Origin: Roseomonas acroporae
GTDB taxonomy: Bacteria; Pseudomonadota; Alphaproteobacteria; Acetobacterales; Acetobacteraceae
Direction of reading: 5' to 3'
Assembly (NCBI RefSeq): GCF_023223525.1
Contig: NZ_JALPRX010000089.1
Location: 1 to 64,000 of the forward strand
DNA length: 64,000 bases
The notes under the pieces were generated by a model, which was not told the DNA's origin, did no database searches, and worked only from the letters and a program-made list of their open reading frames with translations. Below are positions 48,901 to 59,000 of this stretch, in pieces. The translations under genes were made by a program, and so were the position numbers. The first letter of the stretch is position 1; each line of letters opens with the position of its first letter.

Positions 48901-49951
48901 TCACCAGGAACAAGGTGACGAGGCGCTCCCCCTGGTCGTTGGTCCGGACGGTTCCTTGCAGCCTGACGTCGGGCTGGTCGCGATCGGGGGTCGAGGGCTT
49001 CATCGGCCCATCCTTCAGTGGCAGGGGGACGACCCCGCCGCACGGGATGCGCTGCCACACCTTGACCTTGGTCTCTTCCTCCTTTCCGGTCGCTCGGTTC
49101 TTGCGGGTTTTGACGATGTCGTGCTCGTCGTTTGGGACACGCTCGTAGCGTCCCCATCGAACGTCGAGGGCGAGCGAATCCAAGCCCGACGCGACACAGA
49201 AGGTGAGGCCCATGCTGGACGGGACGAGCGATTGATTGTTCGTGGTGTCGATCTCGTCGAGGGCGTCGTCCTCGGGCTCCACCCGGCCGGATGCGCTCGC
49301 GAACTCGGCGCCTGGTTCGTGGATGGGCGCCGCCCGCTCATCCTCGATGTCGCCGACCTCATCCACCCCGGCCGCTGGCTCGACGAGGGCCGTCTCTCTT
49401 TCGTCCGGTCGCCGAGGTGCGAGTTTCCCGACAAGGTAACGGTCGCGAACGCTCATGTCCTTGATCAGCTCGTGCGGTCCGCCGGCAGGGCCGAGAAGAT
49501 CGTCGCGGACGGCCAACTCGAGCAGATCGCGCACATAGGCGGCGTTCTCGATGAGCGGCACGGCATTGATGTCGGAAATCCCGGCCGCCGTCGCTGCACG
49601 CAGGAAATCATCCCAGGAGAGACGGCCGATCGGCCCGGCGGGGGCGGTGAGAGCCAATCCGCTCAATGGTACCGGCGAGGCGACGGCATGGAGCTTGTCG
49701 AAATAGAACGACGTCTCGGACCCCGTCGATCGGATGCGCAGGAGCCGTCCGATCCGCGTGACCAACTGCGAAGGAGCGACGAGAAGCAGCCAGTCACCCT
49801 CCGCGATGCCCGCGAATAGATGCGGTCCTCCCGCACACGAGAAGCCGAAATCGTGCTGCGCGTCGCGAACGTTCGCGTCGATGGCCATCCATGCCGTCTG
49901 GGCCGGGCTCTGTGCTGTCGCACCAGTCTCCGGCTGACTGGAATCGATCAT
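45935..49951 (-). CDS. drmA: DISARM helicase DrmA
   Basis: The product is 1338 residues. Superfamily 2 helicase motifs are spread widely: Walker A WFPTGGGKTEAYLGV near 620, IIQDEFHLISGPLG near 880, and FATNMLSVGVDVNRLGVMVV leading to QATSRVGR near 1135. A CSWC/CGDKLGSCEF zinc-like segment lies between motifs I and II (CPWCGSEISAG). The long N-terminal part is poorly conserved and DrmA-like. Together with DrmB it is the core of every DISARM system. The ATG overlaps the stop of the MORC-like gene. Confidence 0.95.
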   Translation of the reverse strand: MIDSSQPETGATAQSPAQTAWMAIDANVRDAQHDFGFSCAGGPHLFAGIAEGDWLLLVAPSQLVTRIGRLLRIRSTGSETSFYFDKLHAVASPVPLSGLALTAPAGPIGRLSWDDFLRAATAAGISDINAVPLIENAAYVRDLLELAVRDDLLGPAGGPHELIKDMSVRDRYLVGKLAPRRPDERETALVEPAAGVDEVGDIEDERAAPIHEPGAEFASASGRVEPEDDALDEIDTTNNQSLVPSSMGLTFCVASGLDSLALDVRWGRYERVPNDEHDIVKTRKNRATGKEEETKVKVWQRIPCGGVVPLPLKDGPMKPSTPDRDQPDVRLQGTVRTNDQGERLVTLFLVNGQLEPDDNKDRAWLFQPEISVTAPEGTAEKSIFRRRPSNEIVVDDPERDRLALIYRNRLEFAVGHGVSVHADTIPGDSSKAWRVRTEIIPRYEVAVTETPGLDPRDRPAMRRMVDQGWLDMGRLAEMELPELRDALSCLVDDYAVWIKEQQARLESEITGFDDPGRDVIARCEETLRRLREGMDTLFSDGAALTAFRFANRSMALQRVRSLYALKRRRGEAADVAQLDISRNRSWRPFQLAFLLLSVPSLADPAHPDRTKPVEAFADLLWFPTGGGKTEAYLGVAAFAMAMRRLKNGLGGLDASRGLAVIMRYTLRLLTLQQFQRATALLCAMEVIRRADEKTWGREPFSLGLWVGNRVTPGRTEDAHQAIEALRNGDRNRAGIASPAQLTSCPWCGSEISAGRDIEVDRILGRTLIHCGDKLGSCEFSRAGSSGRAHPGLPVKVVDEEIYHRPPTMMIATVDKFAMMAWRPEVRTLFGRVDEECERHGLLWPGHDCGTGHRVRGAHPAAKVKPVRTVRPPDLIIQDEFHLISGPLGTMVGLYESAVDELSTWSLGDAKVRPKVVASTATVRRAEDQVRNVFMRRISVFPPSGLDVEDNFFSVQRSIEEKPGRRYMGICAPGSSRPAVLIRTYTAFLTAAQALFDRFGPVADPYMTLVGYFNSLRELGGMKRLAEDDVQTRSFRVNMSLVDRPGLSQRRVDDVRELTSRVSSHDIPRYLDQLEIPFNGTFDPATGKWAEKRAPGDPRPIDIVLATNMLSVGVDVNRLGVMVVNGQPKGTAEYIQATSRVGRTPPGLVATVLTWARPRDLSHYEAFEHYHATFYQHVEAQSVTPFSPRALDRGLTGAMLSIMRNTYDPFAPNTGAGAMNSPSRPEMTSTIRAVAERAWEVTEDSAKKALIERELKHRADDWAKEAGMGGRTLVYQKYGAGPTAYPLLEAPGVKPWTDWTVPMSMREVEPGVRLVMEDSRSTNDPPWRARVTPSNGADA

Positions 49952-51897
49952 ATCTGGTTCACCAATTTTTCGAGGCGATCCAGCTCTCTGCTGGCCCTGA
50001 GATACTGCTCGTAGGCTTCTTGTGCCCCTTGGATGAGGGCATCGTAGTGGACGATGCGGCTACCGGGCGAGATCGCCGTCATGGATGATTTGAGCCGATC
50101 CGGATTCGTCTTCTCTTCCTCAATCGACTTGCCGAGAACGAACACGACCTCGATGTTCGGTAATGGGGTACCTTGCTGTTGCAATATCCGCCGCAGGGTA
50201 TCCACATAGAGCTGCCCTTGTTCCTGCAACTCAAGGAGCTTCATCTGCCGGCCGGCTTTCTTGAGCTCGACAATGATGTGCTTTCCGGCGTAGGTGCGAT
50301 AAGCGATGTCGATCCGGCCTAGCCTCTCTTTCTCGCTGAAGTCCTCGATGATGACGCCTTCCGAGACCAGGCGCTTTTCCATGAGTTCACTTCCGGAGGC
50401 ACGCTCCCAGGCGGGATCCAGCAACCAGAGATGATCGAAGAGGTATTTCTGGAGGACCTTCTCTTTTGCGTCCTCATCGACGATCTTCTGGAACTCTTGA
50501 ATCGCGGCGAGGCGTGATCGGACGATGTCGCGGTACAGAGAGGCTTCGAGGGAATCACGATCCGCGAGTAGGGTGAGCAGCTTGTCCACGCTGGCGATGC
50601 TCGCGATGAAATCCTCCGTCGATCCGCGGAGCTTCATGCGCTCGAACGCGAGTATGCCGTGGCGGTATAGAACCCTGCGATCATCTTCCTCGTCGATCGG
50701 CAGGGCGCTGAGCTTCGCGATCAACTCTTCGGCGCTCTTGCGAAAGCCTTTCGGCAGTCCATTGAGCCATTCCGCAAGGGCAGGCGAGGACTCCTTCGCC
50801 TTTTCGATCTCATGCTTCCGCCGCCACTCGTTCCAGCGGCTCTCGACCTGATTGAGCCGCGATCGCAGGAACGAGATGAGCTGCTGATATCGCTCGTCAT
50901 CCTCCTGCACGCGCTGACGGTCGCTTGTGGCGATATCGGGCTTGTCATCTACGTCGAGGAAATCAGCTTCGATCTGGCCCGTGAGATATTTCGTGTAGAT
51001 CCTGGCATCGTTCAGCTTGTCGAGGATGTTCTCGTGGAATAGTCGCCCGCGAGCGAACACGACGATGCCGTTCATGTTGCCAGCTTCGGTGCTCTCCAGG
51101 TCCTTCGGCTTTCTGGCCGTGCCGATCCAGCCTTTCACGCGCCATGTCGCATCCCAAGCGTCGAAGCGGTCGGAAAGGGCTTCCTTTTCCTTGAGCTGGG
51201 AGGAGGCCGTCAGATCGGGTTCTTCGCTCCCGAACGTCCAAAGGAACTGAACCATGGCGAGATCGCCGCGGTCGGCGGCCGTGATCGGCTGGCCGTCGAT
51301 CTCGACCCTGAAACCATGGGCTTCCCCCACTACCGAGAACCGCCTCGCCAGACGCTTGCGGAGCGCCACTGCTCCCGGCCCGAGACGCTGGCGCTTGACG
51401 TCCTTAAGGATGATCTTCGTCCCCTTCGAGACGGTGATCTCTTCTTGGGCGAGCGGTTCGGGGCTGTAGAAGGGCTTCTGCTCCCGGACAGATTCGTGGA
51501 TGCCCGCGACCGTCATCCGCAGGCCGTGAGCTCCGCCGTCCTTCGCCGAATGCACTTCAATGGTGTCGGCGATCGAGAAGAGCGAGAGCTTGCCCAGCCC
51601 CTTCCTGCCCATCACCGGCCGGCCCTTGGGCGTCACGCGACCGTCGGCCTCTTCGCGGCGCCGATAGCCGACGCGCAGGTACTTATCGTTCATGTCGGCG
51701 ACCGACATGCCGACGCCATCGTCGGTGATCTCGATCCACTTGCCGTCCGGGTCGATCCGGATATCTACCTTCTCGGCGTCCGCATCCCAGGCGTTGGCGA
51801 CGGCTTCGGTCAGGACCGCTGCGATGTTGCTGTAGAGGTTGATCCCAAGGTGGTCGAGGACGTTGAGGTCGACCGTCATCTTGTAGGTGTCAGACAT
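49948..51897 (-). CDS. MORC/Hsp90-like ATPase fused to a PD-(D/E)xK nuclease-like domain
   Basis: The product is 649 residues from the ATG at 51897, which overlaps the drmMI stop by 8 bases. The N-terminal GHKL ATPase has LTEAVANAWDADAEKVDI (N box), ITDDGVGMS (G1) and GRKGLGKLSLFSIAD (G2), as in paraMORC proteins of restriction and defence islands. A helical middle section (about 330-480) follows. The C-terminal domain has GRIDIAYRT and then HIIVELKKAGR near 540, the D-(E)xK signature of restriction-type nucleases. It may act as an ATP-gated DNA clamp with cleavage. It is not part of canonical DISARM. Confidence 0.82.
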   Translation of the reverse strand: MSDTYKMTVDLNVLDHLGINLYSNIAAVLTEAVANAWDADAEKVDIRIDPDGKWIEITDDGVGMSVADMNDKYLRVGYRRREEADGRVTPKGRPVMGRKGLGKLSLFSIADTIEVHSAKDGGAHGLRMTVAGIHESVREQKPFYSPEPLAQEEITVSKGTKIILKDVKRQRLGPGAVALRKRLARRFSVVGEAHGFRVEIDGQPITAADRGDLAMVQFLWTFGSEEPDLTASSQLKEKEALSDRFDAWDATWRVKGWIGTARKPKDLESTEAGNMNGIVVFARGRLFHENILDKLNDARIYTKYLTGQIEADFLDVDDKPDIATSDRQRVQEDDERYQQLISFLRSRLNQVESRWNEWRRKHEIEKAKESSPALAEWLNGLPKGFRKSAEELIAKLSALPIDEEDDRRVLYRHGILAFERMKLRGSTEDFIASIASVDKLLTLLADRDSLEASLYRDIVRSRLAAIQEFQKIVDEDAKEKVLQKYLFDHLWLLDPAWERASGSELMEKRLVSEGVIIEDFSEKERLGRIDIAYRTYAGKHIIVELKKAGRQMKLLELQEQGQLYVDTLRRILQQQGTPLPNIEVVFVLGKSIEEEKTNPDRLKSSMTAISPGSRIVHYDALIQGAQEAYEQYLRASRELDRLEKLVNQI

Positions 51898-54800
51898 CGA
51901 CGCTCTCCGGCTCGGACATCCCGACATCGAAGAGGTTGGCCGCGGAGGCCTTAGCACGCTTTCTGCCAGACACAGAATTCTTTGGAGCTTTGTGCAGACC
52001 TCGGTCAATTTCTTCTTGGTAGCGCCGTCGGTTCAACTCGGTAAATCGACGTAGCACCTCCGCACGCGCGGCATTGGAGATAGTGAACCTGACGCGGTCA
52101 TTCTCAGCCAGGTTCGACAGCTCGTGATAGCCATGCCCGAGGTCTATGTCGTCCCATCCGTAGGCAGACATGACTGCCGCATCAATCTCGCAGTGCTGTT
52201 CGCGAAGGCGCTCAATGCGCCGATCGCTGTCACTCGCATTATGGAAACGGTTGTAGAGCTTCGTGAGGCCGATCGGGTTGGCGGGATCGGTCATCACCCC
52301 GTGGCGCGATTGCAGGTATTCACGACCAAGCTGGTCGAAGCGAAGAATGTCGGCGGATTCCAAAAAGGGAAAAGTCTCGACTGCGTCGGACGGCGAGAAA
52401 TTCAGGTCGAGCTTCATCCGGGAAGACTGTTTCCAAACCCAAGCGTCGACCGGGGATGAATTGAAGATTGCCGCGTAAGCGTAGGCCTCTGTCACAGCGA
52501 AAACGACACACTTCTCGTGGAAGATGACGTCGTTTGTTACTACCGACGGATTGAAATATTTCCCGACGCGCCCCGCCACGAGGATGTGTTCGAGCGGACG
52601 GGATTGCGGATTCCAGCCGTCAGGGTGCTGTTCGAAATGGTGGCCACGCCCTATCGCATGATAGAGGCCCGGACGCTTTTCAGCGAACTGCCACCACCGC
52701 TGGGGCAACGGCTTCCGAAGAACGAACTCACCTCGCTCGTTGAGACGCTGACGTTCCGGTCTGACTCGATCTTTGATGCGCTGCCAGGGCAGTTCGTATT
52801 CCTGTGCGCGGTCGTCGGACCAGTCCCAGAAACTGATCACCCATCGAGTTGCCCGTTGCTCTGGAATTGATTTCAGGTCGTCTCCGTCAAGGTAAGGAAA
52901 GATCACCTCGGCATTCTTCGGGTCGGCATCCAGCATTCGACGCGCTTCGTCAGGAGAAAGCACGAAGCCCATGCCAAGCACGATTGAGCCTTGATAGGTA
53001 ATGCCCTCGTTGGCTTTGAGCCGCTTCGGACTCCATTCCTCATGATCGGACAAAAAAGCCGATATGAACGAAGCCGACCGCCCGAGCAACGATCGGGCGC
53101 CCTGCCACTTGCCCTTGTGGACATGCACTCGACTGGTGACGACCGCCGCCTTTCCGGGCCAAGGCTCGTTCGGGTAGGCAGCGTGGATGACGGCACCCTT
53201 GCCGACCATGGCCTCTAAGCCGACCTGCCGCGTGTCGCCTTCTGCGATGGTGTTGACTGCTAGTAGTCCAAAGCCACCGCCGTTTCGCAATAACGAATAG
53301 GCACGCAAGAAGAAGTAAGCCACGAGGTCGGCGGATCCACGGCGACCTTCGGCAATTTGGTCGACCAGCCAGTTCCGATAGAGAGTACCAGTCACACCGG
53401 TGATCCGCTGCCCTCCCAAGAATGGAGGATTGCCGACGAAGGCATCGAAGCCTCCATTGTTTCGCAAAAAGACTTCAGGAAACTCAAGTGGCCAATGAAG
53501 CGGCCGTCGGGCAGCACCGTCGGGAGCATCGCTCGTGAGATCGGACGCCGCATCCCGCACCAGTCGACCCCGAGCATCCGCGTTGCCCCTGGCGGCTCCA
53601 TCGGCGATGGCGGCCAGCGTGTTAATTCTCGCGGTTCGCTCACTGGCGCGGTCCTCGGTGAGGGCGATTCCGACGAGGGCATCCGCGATCAGCTCCGGCA
53701 GCGCGAGTTCATTGCGTGATTTGGCGTCGAGGGCGGCCATCGCTTCGACATCGCCCATGTCGCGAATGGGGATGGAGCGGAGTTGGCTGCGAAGTTCGAG
53801 CGCCTTGTCGACAGCCGATCGGATGGTCCTGCCGAACAGACGAAGCTGAGCGTTACCCGTTGGGTTCAGATCCAATTCAATGAGCTGATCGAGATTGTGA
53901 ATGCCCAGAAGACTGTCGCCACTCCGGAAGTTGTGGTCGAGAAAACCGAAGGGGCGGCCCTTGGCGAGGGTGGTCAGCCAGAGCGACAGCTTGGCGAGTT
54001 CTACCGCGAGCGGATTCTTGTCGACGCCGTAGAGGCAGCGCTCTGCGATCAGGCGACGCGCCAGGATCGCCCGTTCCTCGGTATGGCGCGACAGCAGCTC
54101 GAATGCCATGCCGTCATCGGCAGCGTGGATGCGGCCTTCGTCGTCTATTCGGCGTCCTGCTGCCTCCTCGGTGGACCAAGCCTCCACCAGCCGGTCGGCG
54201 AGCCAGCGGCAGGCCTGCACGAGGAACGCGCCCGATCCCATCGCTGGGTCGCAGATTTTGAGGTCGAGGAGTTCGTCGGCGCTCTTGAGTTCCCAATCCT
54301 CGGGCGCCTTGCCCTCGGCTGGGCCGCGATAGACGACCGGGGTTAGCGTTTCCTTGACGATCTTTTCGGTCAGGCTCTTGGGTGTGTAGTGCGTTCCGCT
54401 CTCACGCCGATCGGCGCCGAGGACGACGACGAAAGCGCCGGAGTGATGGACCAGAGGGTATCCCCAGGGGTCCGTCCGCAAGAGTTCAGCGTAGGGCAGG
54501 ATGCAGTCACGTAGGGCGACGTCGCCGCGGCACACGGTGAGCAGCCGCGCCGCTAGGCGTTCGTCTGGCGCTTGCCCGATGGCGTTACGAATGGCGGGCT
54601 CGGAGCGCTCGCTCCGTTCTTTCAGGAGCTCGACGACCCTCGCGGTGCCGTCGAGACGTGCCGACTCGATTTCACCGAGCGCCACGCGCGCATTCTTTGC
54701 CTTGGCCGATCCTTCGAGTTCGAGCGTCACATCATCAATGCGCTGGACCGTGCGCTCAAGAAGGCCTTCATAGACGTGGCCGATCTGTTCCACGTCGAGC

Positions 54801-56023
54801 GCGCGATAGGACAGCGTGCGCCCTTCGAAGGTCTGGATCGCTTCCAGCAGGAGGAGGACCGTGCGGTCGTCGATCGGCAGGGGCTCCGCCGGGTCGCTCC
54901 GCCAACTCGTTCCCTTCTTGCGCCCTTCGAGGAAGGGGTAGCGGTCCGGGTCGAAGAGCGATCCGCCCATCGCCGGAAGCCGAAGCAATGGATGATCGAT
55001 GCCGCCGTAGACGCCGCGGAACAGCGCGAGCAACCGGGACCACGCCGAGCGCCGGCGTTCGAGTATCTCCTCGTTGTCGGCGCGCAACTGCATGCGCAGG
55101 CTGGAGAGCGCGTAGAACGCGTCGTACCGAGGGTCGCCGAGAAGGAGCAGGCCGCGCTCTTCCGCCGCGAGGAGGAAGACGAGCCTCATCATTACCGTGA
55201 GGCCGGCTTCGTAGAGTTCCTTCGGGTCGACGTCGTGCAACAGATCCCGGTTGCGGTCCTGGTCGGCGCGGTCGAGGGATTGGACCAGCACCTCCACCGC
55301 ACGGCGGACCTGTTCACCGAGCGCGTCGGTTACATCGTCCTGGTGCTTCAGCGATCGCTCGAACAGTGCCGGCAGCCTTTCGGCTTCCGGGCCGAAGAAG
55401 CGACGGATCCCGAGCAGGCTGACGAACGCACGAAGTGTCTCGGCCTCCTGCCCCCAGAGACGGGCGTACCAATTGGCGAAGCTCGCGACCGCTCCCGCCG
55501 GGGCATGAACGAGCATCCAGCGCTCGCCATTCGTCACGAGACCGAGCGGGCATCCGGTCGCTCGAAGCAGCGACACCATCCAGTCACCCGAGGTTGTGGC
55601 CAGCCCGTCATAGTTTCGGGTGGCATCGAGATCGGCATCGGGGTCGTAGATTTGGATGAGCAACAGCGGGGCATCGCCCTGGGTCGGATTGACGATGGCC
55701 AGGTCGGGCGCGATCGTTACGCCGTGCTCGGGCAGTGAGGCCTTCAGCCGCTCTGGCAAAGAGGCTGCCCTGCGCAGAACCTGGTCGTCCACATCCAAGG
55801 CACTCTGCAGGACCTCGTCGATCCACGCCGAGTGGATCGCGGGCAGATCGGGATCGTCCGCATCAACGGCGTCACGCCACTCGTCGTAGGCAGCGCGGAG
55901 CCGTCGAGGGCGACCCGACGTAAGGGCCTCCAGACCCTGTGGAAGCACCTCTCTCAGCACGGGCACCGCGAGGAACGGACCCGACACCTCGATGAGGTCG
56001 AGCCAATCGTGGTTGGCGCTCAT
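51890..56023 (-). CDS. drmMI: DISARM adenine-N6 DNA methyltransferase DrmMI
   Basis: The product is 1377 residues. The methylase core has motif I KICDPAMGSGAFLVQACRW near 590 and motif IV FVGNPPFLGG near 860, the NPPF signature of N6-adenine methylases. The large N-terminal region and the C-terminal target-recognition region (about 1050-1250) fit the PglX/type IIL-like build of DrmMI. It marks host DNA as self. It overlaps drmD by 4 bases upstream, in the order drmD-drmMI of class 1 DISARM. Confidence 0.92.
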   Translation of the reverse strand: MSANHDWLDLIEVSGPFLAVPVLREVLPQGLEALTSGRPRRLRAAYDEWRDAVDADDPDLPAIHSAWIDEVLQSALDVDDQVLRRAASLPERLKASLPEHGVTIAPDLAIVNPTQGDAPLLLIQIYDPDADLDATRNYDGLATTSGDWMVSLLRATGCPLGLVTNGERWMLVHAPAGAVASFANWYARLWGQEAETLRAFVSLLGIRRFFGPEAERLPALFERSLKHQDDVTDALGEQVRRAVEVLVQSLDRADQDRNRDLLHDVDPKELYEAGLTVMMRLVFLLAAEERGLLLLGDPRYDAFYALSSLRMQLRADNEEILERRRSAWSRLLALFRGVYGGIDHPLLRLPAMGGSLFDPDRYPFLEGRKKGTSWRSDPAEPLPIDDRTVLLLLEAIQTFEGRTLSYRALDVEQIGHVYEGLLERTVQRIDDVTLELEGSAKAKNARVALGEIESARLDGTARVVELLKERSERSEPAIRNAIGQAPDERLAARLLTVCRGDVALRDCILPYAELLRTDPWGYPLVHHSGAFVVVLGADRRESGTHYTPKSLTEKIVKETLTPVVYRGPAEGKAPEDWELKSADELLDLKICDPAMGSGAFLVQACRWLADRLVEAWSTEEAAGRRIDDEGRIHAADDGMAFELLSRHTEERAILARRLIAERCLYGVDKNPLAVELAKLSLWLTTLAKGRPFGFLDHNFRSGDSLLGIHNLDQLIELDLNPTGNAQLRLFGRTIRSAVDKALELRSQLRSIPIRDMGDVEAMAALDAKSRNELALPELIADALVGIALTEDRASERTARINTLAAIADGAARGNADARGRLVRDAASDLTSDAPDGAARRPLHWPLEFPEVFLRNNGGFDAFVGNPPFLGGQRITGVTGTLYRNWLVDQIAEGRRGSADLVAYFFLRAYSLLRNGGGFGLLAVNTIAEGDTRQVGLEAMVGKGAVIHAAYPNEPWPGKAAVVTSRVHVHKGKWQGARSLLGRSASFISAFLSDHEEWSPKRLKANEGITYQGSIVLGMGFVLSPDEARRMLDADPKNAEVIFPYLDGDDLKSIPEQRATRWVISFWDWSDDRAQEYELPWQRIKDRVRPERQRLNERGEFVLRKPLPQRWWQFAEKRPGLYHAIGRGHHFEQHPDGWNPQSRPLEHILVAGRVGKYFNPSVVTNDVIFHEKCVVFAVTEAYAYAAIFNSSPVDAWVWKQSSRMKLDLNFSPSDAVETFPFLESADILRFDQLGREYLQSRHGVMTDPANPIGLTKLYNRFHNASDSDRRIERLREQHCEIDAAVMSAYGWDDIDLGHGYHELSNLAENDRVRFTISNAARAEVLRRFTELNRRRYQEEIDRGLHKAPKNSVSGRKRAKASAANLFDVGMSEPESVDV

Positions 56024-59000
56024 CGCTTCCGCTCCCTCGTTAGGGAGTCGGGCACGAGCAGTATCACGGCCACGGGAAACGTGTGATCGCGGATGTTGGA
56101 ATATCTGTTCTCGATCGCGCGCACCTCTTGTTCCCGTTCGAGCGGGATGCGGGCGAGACGCGCCTCCAGAGCCGCTCGGTCACGTCGGAGCTGGGTGCGC
56201 TCGTCTTCGGAGAAGAGCGAGAGCTGTTGCGGCTCACGTTCGGCGGCGAGTTCGGCCCGCAACGCCCTGTCGAGATCATCAAGGACCTGTCGGATGTCGT
56301 CGCTCTCACTTTCCCGGCGGGTGTCGATCGAGTTCGACAGAAAGCGCAGGCGATCCTTGGAGCGCGCCTCTACCGCCGCCAGTACGGAATCGCGCTGTTT
56401 CTCGAAGCGGGTCCGCAGCGCCGCGAAGGTCGTGTCTGGCAGCACGGCTGGCTTGGAGTCCTGTAGCCATCGACGTACGTCGGTGACCCGTTCCTCGCGA
56501 CGAAACCCGGCATCGCGCAGATAACCGCCAGCCTCGGTGAGCTCCTCGTGCAGGCGATGGTGGCTTCCGCCCGTGATCACCAAGCGAGAAACGACGGCGA
56601 CCGTCGGAGCTTGCAGGCGGTCGTCGGGAAGCGATCGGGCGGTGACACGATGGATCTTCTTCACGTCGTCCCGCGCCCAGATTTCGGCTCGAAGCAGGCG
56701 CAGACTCATCTGAACGAGGCGGTGATTGAGATGCACCAGGACGACGTCGTCGCGCCCCTTCGCCACGTCGTGGTCGAAGGTGATCGGGCGGACCTTCTTC
56801 GTATAGGGATGCTCGAGACCTTCGAGGCATCGCGTCCATGAACCCGATAGCGCCGGCATTCTGAAGACGGTCCCATCGGGAGCTCCCGGGAGGGAAACGG
56901 GCTCAAGGTCCGGTTTGTCCGAAAGGCGCAGAGCCGTCCTCACCGCCCTTTCGATGTGGTCGGGAGCGAGATTCTGCTCTCGCTTGGTCTCGGCGAGGCG
57001 TTCGTGCAGCTTTGTGATGCGTTCCCGGAGATCGCGCTCCGCTCTGACGAAGCGGCGGGACTTTTCCAGGCGAGCTTCGGCCAGCCGGGTATCCAGATCG
57101 CGCCGACGTCCCTCGATCAGGTCCGGTAACTGGGGGGCGATGACCGGGTTGACGCTGCCCATGTCGGCCCGCATGGCGTCGAGCTTCCGGAGGGCACGCA
57201 GGATATCTTCGCCATGGCTTCCCTCGTCGTCGACCGGATGCCAGATGACCACCTCTCTGGAGCGCTGGCCGTGCCGGTCGATGCGTCCGTTCCGCTGCTC
57301 CATCACATTGGGATTGTAGGGGATCTCCAGATGGACCATCAGGTGGCAGTGGTTCTGAAGGTCGATGCCTTCCGAGGCGGCATCGGTCGCCAGGAGGATT
57401 CTGACGGGAGATTCGTTCGGGCTGGCCTGGAACGCCGCCTTCACGGCTTCGCGCTCGTCGTGATCCATCCCGCCGTAGATCAACGCCAGCCGGTCGCCGC
57501 CGAAGCCGTGAGCCGCGAGGATCTGTTGCATCCACTGCTGCGTCGTCCGGTATTCCGTGAAGAGTATGACCCGCTCGTCCGTCCACTGGCCATCGACCTG
57601 GAGATGCCTGGCGAGCCACTCCAGTATGGCGCGGGCCTTGGAATCTTCTTTGCGCGACGCTTGCTGGGCCCAAGACCGCAGACGTTGGAGCATTAGCCAT
57701 TCTTTTTCGTCGGGCGGTCGGACGTGTTTGCTGGCTTCGCCGATCGCCTCGTCTTCCGCCATCTCGCGTTGCGTGTCGTCGGCGTAGTCTTCCTCCGCCT
57801 TCGAGATGGCTCGCCGGAGGATGCGCTCGTCCAGCTTTCGTTGGCCTTGCCCGGCCAAGGCGCGCCCCTCAATGGTCGCTACGTGCCTTTCCAGCGTCGT
57901 CGCGAAAGCCGCGGGTGACGACGACAGGCGCTTGCGTAGCAATTGATGGACGAAGCGATCGACGGCTCGCGTGCCCTTTTCGCTGCGCTCTCGGCTGGAT
58001 ATGTAGTCTCCGAGCAGGCGACGGATTTCACGTTCGTCCTCGGCATACCTCACGGGGAGGGCTTCGAGGCGCCGTACCGGATAGATTCGGTTGCCATTCG
58101 CATCGACCAGGTCGCTCTTCAGCCGCCGCACCATGACCCGGGCGCGCTGCGATTCGCTCGGTAGGACGTTCCTGGCGAAGCGTTGATCGTCCAGGAGTTC
58201 GAGGAGCGCGGTGAACGATTCCGTGTAGCCGTCGTGAGGCGTGGCGGTCAGGAACAGCTTATGCTGGAAGTGCGGCGCGAGAAGACGGACCAGCCGTGTC
58301 CGGAGGCTCTCGACAGCATAGTGCCCGACCGTCGGCGCGACGTTGTGGGCTTCGTCGATCACCAGCAGATCGAACTTGCGGGGATGCGTCACCGTAGGGG
58401 GCAATGCATCTCGGAATAGGCGCAGGCCTTCACCCTGCTTCGCCCAATCCATCGAGGTGATCAGGAGAGGGAACGAGGTCCACGGGTTGGCGTGCAGCCC
58501 TCGCTCGCGACGCAGATGTCTGACGAACTCGGCATCCACGATCCGAAAATCGAGGCCGAATTTCTCCTGCATTTCGGTGCGCCACTTTTCTTGCAGTGAC
58601 GCCGGGCACAGCACCAGCACGGTACGCGCGCGGTGACGTAGAAGCATCTCCTGGACCACGAGGCCGGCTTCGATCGTCTTACCGAGGCCGACGTCATCGG
58701 CGATGAGCAGGCTGGTTCGAGCCATGTCGATCGCTCGCACCAGTGGGTCGAGCTGGAAATCCTCGATGCTGACGCCGCTGCGGAAGGGGGCTTGCAGGTA
58801 GGCTCTGTCCGCGTTGGTGGCCGCTCCCCATCGGACGGCATCTAGAAATGCTTGCAGCGTGTCGGGATCGTCCAAGCCCGTGATGCGCGGCAAGCCGGCA
58901 CGCTCAATGACATGGGCACCTGGCTCCAGTTCCCACAGAACCTCGATTTCCTCACCGAGGGCATCCTCGTCGATCGAAGCCAATCGAACGAGGTGATGCT

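Noticed and set aside
48134-49819. 561-codon plus-strand frame opposite drmA
   Set aside because: Antisense to the N-terminal half of DrmA, with no domain or start signal.
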